Shown one piece after another: positions 58,281 through 64,000 of a DNA stretch of 64,000 nucleotides. Origin of the DNA: Linnemannia hyalina (Eukaryota > Mortierellomycota > Mortierellomycetes > Mortierellales > Mortierellaceae); contig JAHRHY010000018.1 in assembly GCA_019671135.1 (NCBI GenBank), positions 124,001-188,000 on the forward strand, given 5' to 3'. The notes under the pieces are model-generated. The model was not told where the DNA came from, searched no databases, and worked only from the letters and a program-made list of their open reading frames with translations. Numbering within the stretch: position 1 is the first letter of the stretch; each line of letters begins with the position of its first letter. Both the position numbers and the translations under genes were made by a program.

Positions 58281-58899
58281 AGGTGTGGATCACTAATATA
58301 GAAAAGGTACGGGATTATCATATCGTTAACATGAGATATCACTAAAGTAGGTACTATTACATGGAGTTAGCATGACGTTACACCTTGTCAAGATATTACA
58401 ATATATTCAGAGTAGCTGGCTTCATACTTTCAAAACTTTCAGATCCCACACCATGTCCTCTACATGGGCCAGCTTTCAGTTTTCCAGTAGAAAGTGCATT
58501 GAGCTTATGGTATAAAACAACAGCTAAACACGTGCTAAACCCCTGTAAAATCAGGCATATAGATCATATACAAAAGACTTTGGGTAGGAGCTCCAACTTT
58601 TGAAAGATGGTCCTATAGGATTCAGCACGTAACTCATTCAAGTTTAAAGCTAGGTAGAAACTAAAAAGACCGCACAAGTTGAAAAAGAAAATCGGGATGC
58701 ATTAATCCAATTAACCGATTCATTCAATTCAGGCATTTCGATTCCGACGATGATCCAATGTCGGTCCATGCAAAAAGAAACAAGTGGTAATGCATGAGGC
58801 TACGAATCGAGAGAATGAATGACAGGAATCTGGGGGCCGGTCGGAACATTGATGAATGAGCATTTCCAAAAAAAAAAAAAAAAGTCGGGAGCACTTTAT
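58281..58899 (+). mobile_element. Insert with poly(A) end inside repeat copy A
   Basis: This AT-rich segment has no counterpart in copy B, where the flanking sequences are contiguous. It ends near a 16-A run (58868-58883). Around it the sequence GGGCAACAACAATTTCACT occurs twice (58253-58271 and 59041-59059), whereas copy B has it once. I found no clear target-site duplication at the poly(A). It is most simply a small retroposed insertion, but a deletion from copy B is not excluded. Confidence 0.4.
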
Positions 58900-59040
58900 T
58901 GTCGATACCTCTCTCTCTCTCTTTTTTTTCCCCTTCTCTTGTCGATATCTCTCTCTTTTTTTTTCCCTTTTTCTTGTCGATACCTCTCTCTCTTTTTTTT
59001 CCTTCTCTTGTCGATACCTCGCTCTCTCTTCTTCTCTCTC
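58900..59040 (+). repeat. CT-rich minisatellite with TGTCGATA units
   Basis: Four units of 34-40 bp start with TGTCGATA at 58900, 58940, 58975 and 59009, each followed by CT dinucleotides and a T run. Copy B has a related array at 62294-62410. Confidence 0.75.
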
Positions 59041-60094
59041 TGGGCAACAACAATTTCACTGCTTCACTCTCACACTGCTCCTTGTCTGTCTCTTCTTCTG
59101 TTGTCGCTACCGATGCTACTTCACTCATTCTCTCATTCTCTTTTGCAGCCTCTTTCACGTCCCTTCGGCTCTCTAAGCAGTCATCCCTTTTCCCTTTTTG
59201 TCTTTTCACTCTCTCCTCCGCTCCATTCACTTACTTTTCAATCTCGCTCTCACTCTCCTTCCCGTTCTCGAATCAACAGAACAATGGCCGGAGAGGTGCG
59301 AGTGTCTACTCTGGTTGTCTGTGTTCACAGCAAGGCCAACCACACCCCTCAAAGTACCATACAATGATGCTATGAAGAAAGCGGCAAAGGCATACGTGTT
59401 TCTTATTGTGTCCACGGCCCAAGTCTCTTATTACTACCATTCTCAGAGCAAAAGATGATTGTTGGAAAGACCAAACGCTGCTAATTCGCCTTGTTCTTGT
59501 TCTTGGCCCTCCGCCACCAGCGTTTTTTGTTGTTATTCTAGAGTTGTTAAAATTGCCATTTCTTTTCTGCTCCATCGTCTATCTCTCTTTCTCTCGTTCC
59601 TCCATTACTCTCCTTTCTGCCTCCATCTTACTGTCTCTTTCTTGACCCTCCAATTCCCATACCTATACCGACTCTTTCTTTCTTGTTTCATTTTAGCTGT
59701 TGCCAACTCAGCCTCTTCGCCTTCTATTCTCAACCCTTCACCTTTTACACACAGCTACGAGTTGTCCTTATACGATCCATTTTCTTGACATACATCGTGC
59801 AGCCTTCCCGAGGCCCTTTCTCCTCCATATTTCTATTCAAAAAAGGGTGTCTTGACCATTTTCTAGGATGCAATGTAAAAACAGAAACGAGAGGATAATA
59901 TGTTTTCAAGGAAACATATGCCTTTCCAAAGCTAAAGTGCATGGTGTGTCATAGTGCAGAATGTGTGCCTTGTCAAGACGAACCTCTAGTCATAAAAAGA
60001 GGGCAGACAGCTGTAGATTGGAGTTGCTAGAGGCATTCAGAGATGCAGGGTTGAGTGTTTAAATTTGAGAGTTTTCCGAGGGATAAGTAACTGA

Positions 60095-60214
60095 GGTTGC
60101 AATGGCTCAATTGGTTGGAGCGGCGCTAAAAGAACTGCCCACGCTTAGTAAACGTGTTCTACTTAGCGTCCTCGGGGACGAACAGGCCGCGGGTTCGAAA
60201 CCGTCCGTGCAACC
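60095..60214 (+). repeat. Degenerate class-II tRNA-like sequence, copy 2
   Basis: Starts GGTTGCA and ends TGCAACC. It has a D-arm-like GGCTCAATTGGTTGGAGC, a variable-arm-like hairpin CGTCCTCGGGGACG and a perfect pol III B box GGTTCGAAACC at 60192-60202. It is 120 bp long, with an over-long anticodon region and mismatched T stem. Probably a tRNA-derived repeat head rather than a working tRNA gene. Confidence 0.55.
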
Positions 60215-60344
60215 TTCATTGCCTTGAGATAATAAGGACGCAGCTGCTATGGCGGAGTGGTTAGCGTTCATCTCGGTAATCTTTTGTTTTCTTTTTCTTT
60301 TTCGTAACAATCCCCTTGTCGAGTCCACTGACCTTGTTTTTTTG
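60215..60344. other. Spacer with isolated A-box-like sequence
   Basis: Contains ATGGCGGAGTGGTTAGCG near 60249, which resembles a tRNA D-arm/A box, but no matching B box follows. The ATG within it opens a spurious Pro-rich frame through the next repeat. Confidence 0.4.
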
Positions 60345-60614
60345 CCTCCTCCTCCTTCTTGTCCTCCTCCTCCTTCTTGTCCTCCTCCTCCTTCTTGTCC
60401 TCCTCCTCGTCCTCCTCCTCCTCGTCCTCCTCCTTCTCGTCCTCCTCCTCGTCCTCCTCCTCCTCGTCCTCCTCCTTCTCGTCCTCCTCCTCCTCGTCCT
60501 CCTCCTCCTCCTCGTCCTCGTCCTCCTCCTCCTTCTCGTCCTCCTCCTCCTTCTCGTCCTCCTCCTCCTTCTCGTCCTCCTCCTCTGTTCTCGTCCTCCT
60601 CCTCTGTTCTCGTC
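60345..60614. repeat. TCC-rich (polypyrimidine) minisatellite
   Basis: About 270 bp of TCCTCCTCC units interrupted by TTCTTG, TCG and TTCTCG. The complementary strand is nearly pure GGA/GAG. Open frames on both strands here are by-products of the repeat. Confidence 0.9.
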
Positions 60615-61643
60615 CACTCTCCTTCAAACATCGATCCAGCCTCTAGCCCTCCTTCATCCTCTCTCCAAGTGCGCCTCCACTCGAGCTGCTGTGTATTCTT
60701 ACTCGAGTATGTTTTCCTTACTTTTTCTCTTGGTCGACTAACATCTTTTACACGTACAATATATGTTTGTATGTTGTATGTTTGTGCATGTCTCTTGAAT
60801 GCTGCACCCCTTCCCTCATACCCATTAATTAATTATGCCTCCATTTCATTTTTTGACTGGCTGCAGAGGAGTGAAAAAAAAAAAGCAAGCAGGAACAAAA
60901 CAAAGAGTATACTCAGTGTACACGGCACATAAAACTGGCGTTTCCTTATGTCTGTTCAGAAACACTCTCATTCACAAAACAAAAAGTGCATGCATCTCAA
61001 CATTGAATCAGGTAGACAAAGCAGAGCTTCGCCCAATATGCATTCTGTCACGTGGGGTCATGAGAGCGTCGGACCCAAATGCTTAATGCTTCTTGTCTTT
61101 ATCAGCGCCAAACATACCGAGATTTGGTATAGCATGAGTTGCTGGTCCGACCTTTACAGCATTGCTGTATAGACTGATATCCTGCAATTGGTTCGACATG
61201 TTCCTGTGGTATGAAGGCAGCACGGACAAGAGGACGAGAAGAGCGCAGAAGAATGTATTGAATCGATACTAAAAACAGCATGAGTAAAAAAAAAAAAGCG
61301 CTGGCGGAGTGGACTAGTGGTGTTTAACGACAAGTCTGTTCACAACACTCTTTTTTCAAAGCACTCCGGCACGGAGCCACGGCGAATATTACCGACAGCA
61401 GAACTTCGAACATCTTCTCTTCCTGTTGAACGTGCCGTCTATTATCCTGACCCCGGGGTATCTCATTCAACGTTCACAGACTGTCTCTGTTTTGTCACCA
61501 TCATCGCCCCTTCCCCCCGTGCTGGGCACTTGTACAGTCCTTGTATAATAACCATTATCTGTTTCTTTTCTTGCTGCTATTCAAACCTCCCTCTCTTTTT
61601 CTTCCCACACTACATTCACTTTCTCCCCTCGTCCACTCAGCAC
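60615..61643. other. Region without supported gene
   Basis: Includes a short A run at 61287-61297 followed by a second A-box-like sequence, GCTGGCGGAGTGGACTAG near 61301. No intact coding sequence recognised. Confidence 0.4.
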
Positions 61644-61751
61644 GTTCCACAGCAGCAGCAACTTCCACAGCAGCAGCAACTTCCACAGCAGCAGCAAGTT
61701 CAACAGCAGCAGCAAGTTCAACAGCAGCAGCAAGTTCAACAACAGCAGTAT
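61644..61751 (+). repeat. Six tandem 18-bp CAG-rich units
   Basis: Units of the form (G/C)TTC(C/A)ACAGCAGCAGCAA start at 61644, 61662, 61680, 61698, 61716 and 61734. One frame reads as a Gln repeat, but no surrounding gene is supported. Confidence 0.9.
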
Positions 61752-61856
61752 ATGAACCGGTAAGCCTACATCGCACCGATCTAGTATCGTTCAATTCCAA
61801 CTGCACCATCTCAAACTCTCTTTTCTTGCTTCTCATCCCCATCTGCTCACTATTTG

Positions 61857-63571
61857 TCCTTCTCGTTCTTGAAGTCCACTCAATAAAATACAAAGTCCCC
61901 TACGACCCTTTGCTTAACACCACTCTCGCAAATGCAGACACCTTTTCCTTGTCCATTGCGCCCTTTCGCACTAGTGCATGGGTGTCCATTAGATCTAGTG
62001 TCCATTCAATCGTAACATAGGTACAAACGTATTAATACACCTTGTAGTGGGACTCTTTGCTTCACCGATCGCTGCAGCGATCGACAATACAGTCTCATCT
62101 GAATCGTTCATCGTGCCAAACCAACCACATTGACATTGACCGTGGACTATGTGAAGAAAAAGAGAAAGGATGAATATAGACGATTGTATCTGAGTTGTGT
62201 GCGTGTGTGTGCCCTTTGCTTTTCTCCTTCCTGCACTATTCTTCCTATGTCTCTTTTTCCGTTCCCTAGTCTCTCTCTTTTTCCCCTTTCTCTTGTCGAT
62301 ATATCTCTCTCTCTTTTCTTTTTTTCCCTTTCTCTTGTCGATACCTCTCTCTATTTTTTTCCCTTCTCTTGTCGGTACCTCTATCTCACTCTCTTTTTTC
62401 TCCCTCTCTTTTTTTTATTCTCTCAGGGCAACAGCAATTTCACTGCTCCACTCCCACACTGTTCCTTGTTTGTCTCTTCTTCCATCGTCGCCACCGACAC
62501 TATTTCACTCATTCTCTCATTCTCTTTTGCATTCACTTCTTCCTCAGCTCTCTATACAGTCATCCTGCTTTCCTTTTGCATTTTCATTTCTCTCCCCTTA
62601 TTCACTTACTTTTGAATTTTGCTCTCATTCACCTTCTCATTCTCGATTCAACGGAACAATGGCCGGAGAGGCGCGAGTGTCTACTCTGGTTGTCAGTGTT
62701 TACGGCACGACCAGCCATATACCACAGTACCATACAATGGTGATATGAAGAAGGTGACAGGGACATATGTATTTCATTTTGTATCCACGGCCCAAGTTTC
62801 TTACTACTACCATTCTCTGAGCAAAACATAATTGTCGGAAAGATCAAACGCTTTTCTTCACCCTCCGCTACCAGCGTTTGCTGTCATTAGCTGAGAGTTG
62901 CCATTTGCTTTTCTTTTCTGCTCCATCGTCTATCTCTCCTTCTTTCGATCCCCCATTTCTCTTCCTCCCTCACTCCCTCCCTCTCTGTCCCCCGCCTCAT
63001 TGTCTCTTCTTTGACCCTCCATTTTCAACTTGCATCAGCCCTATCTTTCTTTCTTTTCATTTTAGCTATTGCCAACTCAACCTCATCGCCTTCTATTCTC
63101 GACCCTTCGCCTTTTACACATAGCTACGAGTTGCCCTTCTATGATCCCTTTTCTTGACATGACATACATCGCATCGTACAGCCATCCCGAGGCCCTTTCT
63201 CCTTCTTATTTCTATTCAAAAAAGGGTGTTTTGGGCATTTTCTAGGATGCAATGTAAAAACAGAAACGGGAGGAAAATAGGTTCTCAAGGAAACATATGC
63301 CTTTCCAATACTAAAGTGCATGGTCTGTCGTAGTATAGAATGTGTGCCTTGTAAAGACAAACCTCTGGTCATAAAAAAGAAGGCATACGGCCGTGGATTG
63401 GAATTGCTAGAGGCACTCAAGGATGCAAGGTTGAGTGTTTAAATTCAAGGGTTATCTGAAGGTTAGTGCGAAAGGTTGTCATGACTGATTGGTAAGGCGC
63501 GCTGATAGACGCTCCGGTCTATAGCGTGTTCCCGAAGACGAACTCAGGTTCGGATCCGGGATCATGCAACC
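61857..63571 (+). repeat. Long direct repeat, copy B
   Basis: Plus-strand counterpart of copy A (57850-60214), lacking its 0.6-kb insert. It contains the related CT minisatellite (62294-62410), the ATGGCCGGAGAGG landmark at 62659 and the tRNA-like end at 63474. The downstream flank to about 63630 is shared with repeat copy 1 near 55.9 kb on the other strand. Confidence 0.75.
63474..63571 (+). repeat. Degenerate class-II tRNA-like sequence, copy 3
   Basis: Starts GGTTGTC, ends TGCAACC and is 98 bp long. It aligns best to copy 1, sharing CGCGCTGATAGAC and AGCGTGTTCCCGAA. The A box is weak and the B box is GGTTCGGATCC, with a change from the conserved GGTTCGA. Likely decayed. Confidence 0.55.
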
Positions 63572-63796
63572 TTTTAGTTGAGTGACGTATAGCACTATGG
63601 ATTGTGGACTCAATTAATCTTATTTTTTTTCTCTTATTCTTCCTTGCCAGGGTCTTTATCTTCTTTTATGAAAAACGAACTTTAGGCGATCTGTTGATAT
63701 CTGTCTTTCTTTTCACGGCCGGAATACTCTCCCCGAATATCTGATCGATCCTCTTCGATATCCCATGCACCCAATCCTACGGCCCCCGATGACGAC

Positions 63797-63979
63797 ATGA
63801 ACACGACCCTTCGCCTTATTCAGGAGAAAATGCAGCAACAACAGGTCTTTATGCTGCAGCAGAAGGTCCTTTTACAGCAGCAGCGAAACAGGATGCAACA
63901 ACTGGAAGCAAAATCCATTGGACAGGACGGCAGACTGGTCTATAGGAGCCCTCAGGCGGCCCTAATCAAGCTTCGCTAG
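63797..63979 (+). CDS. Short Gln-rich coiled-coil ORF next to repeat copy 3
   Basis: Open frame of 60 aa starting MNTTLRLIQEKMQQQQVFML and ending SPQAALIKLR. The Gln/Leu/Met pattern suggests a coiled coil. It lies about 225 bp beyond tRNA-like copy 3. A different Gln-rich coiled-coil fragment lies beyond tRNA-like copy 1 (54833-55282), so both may derive from a gene linked to the repeat. It may be only the first exon of a gene running off the window. Unrecognised. Confidence 0.3.
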   Translation: MNTTLRLIQEKMQQQQVFMLQQKVLLQQQRNRMQQLEAKSIGQDGRLVYRSPQAALIKLR

Positions 63980-64000
63980 GACCTAATCGATGTTTACCCT

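Larger units (their letters stand above)
57850..60214 (+). repeat. Long direct repeat, copy A
   Basis: Diverged direct copy of 61857-63571. Conserved landmarks in order are ACCATTCTCGCAAATGCAGACA near 57910 (B: 61919), ATCAATACACC (B: ATTAATACACC), the TGTCGATA/CT-rich minisatellite, ACAATGGCCGGAGAGG near 59281 (B: 62656), TCCACGGCCCAAGT, and a tail ending in the tRNA-like core at 60095. Compared with copy B it carries an extra 0.6-kb insert (58281-58899). No intact gene; short conserved frames are described under findings. Confidence 0.75.

Noticed and set aside
58900..59040. CRISPR-like array
   Set aside because: Units are simple CT/T-rich minisatellite sequence with no unique spacers, in a eukaryotic context.
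60095..60214. Functional tRNA gene
   Set aside because: Boxes are present, but the anticodon region is over-long, the T stem is mismatched and the non-tRNA flanks are repeated with it. Recorded as tRNA-like repeat instead.
60249..60932. 227-aa Pro-rich ORF and its mirror frames
   Set aside because: Generated by the TCC minisatellite; its start codon lies inside an A-box-like sequence. Frames on both strands are equally open.
61317..62020. Gln-repeat ORFs across the 18-bp units
   Set aside because: The repeat keeps several frames open. Flanking sequence is part of repeat copy B and not coding-like.

Overview
This window looks like nuclear DNA of an early-diverging filamentous fungus, most likely Mortierellomycota (Mortierella/Linnemannia type). 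The basis is the short GT-AG introns, housekeeping proteins with fungal architecture (class II fructose-bisphosphate aldolase, Dlt1, Mrp10, a Pcl/Pho80-type cyclin), many low-complexity Ser/Pro/Gln/His tracts, and a very large intron-less NACHT-WD40 protein with an ARM-like N-terminus and a pentapeptide segment. The species cannot be fixed from the sequence alone.

Layout. From about 0.5 to 2.3 kb there is a protein-like but broken region on the minus strand, interrupted by a 36-A tract. From about 2.3 to 20.1 kb I see no convincing gene, only simple repeats, one imperfect hairpin and long purine/pyrimidine-biased stretches. From 20.6 to 45.2 kb the window is an ordinary gene-dense block: Pcl-type cyclin (+, 4 exons), DLT1 (-, 6 exons), MRP10/mS37 (+, 2 exons), FBA1 (+, 4 exons), a Ser-rich orphan with a GC-AG intron (+), cytosolic lysyl-tRNA synthetase (-, 3 exons), a protein with two p27-autoantigen (ZNRD2/SSSCA1-type) zinc domains (+, 5 exons), and a GNAT-like acetyltransferase with acidic insertions (+, 1 exon). 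I rebuilt exon boundaries by hand from splice signals and checked the reading phase of each joined CDS.

From 46 to 64 kb the window changes character. A 1711-aa NACHT/WD40 STAND protein (-) is followed 2.3 kb upstream by a decayed fragment of a paralogue with three internal in-frame stops. Next come a small candidate secreted, KR-processed peptide and a Gln-rich/possible Gcr1_C-like fragment. Then there is a nest of repeats: three degenerate class-II tRNA-like sequences (two plus, one minus) sharing non-tRNA flanks, a 5'-truncated non-LTR retrotransposon with an 18-A tail and a perfect 12-bp target-site duplication inserted into one repeat copy, two long diverged direct copies of a second repeat block (57.85-60.2 and 61.86-63.57 kb), and several minisatellites. 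The housekeeping genes are not functionally linked to each other. The right-hand third reads as a repeat-rich, fast-turnover compartment holding an NLR-like gene and its dead relative.
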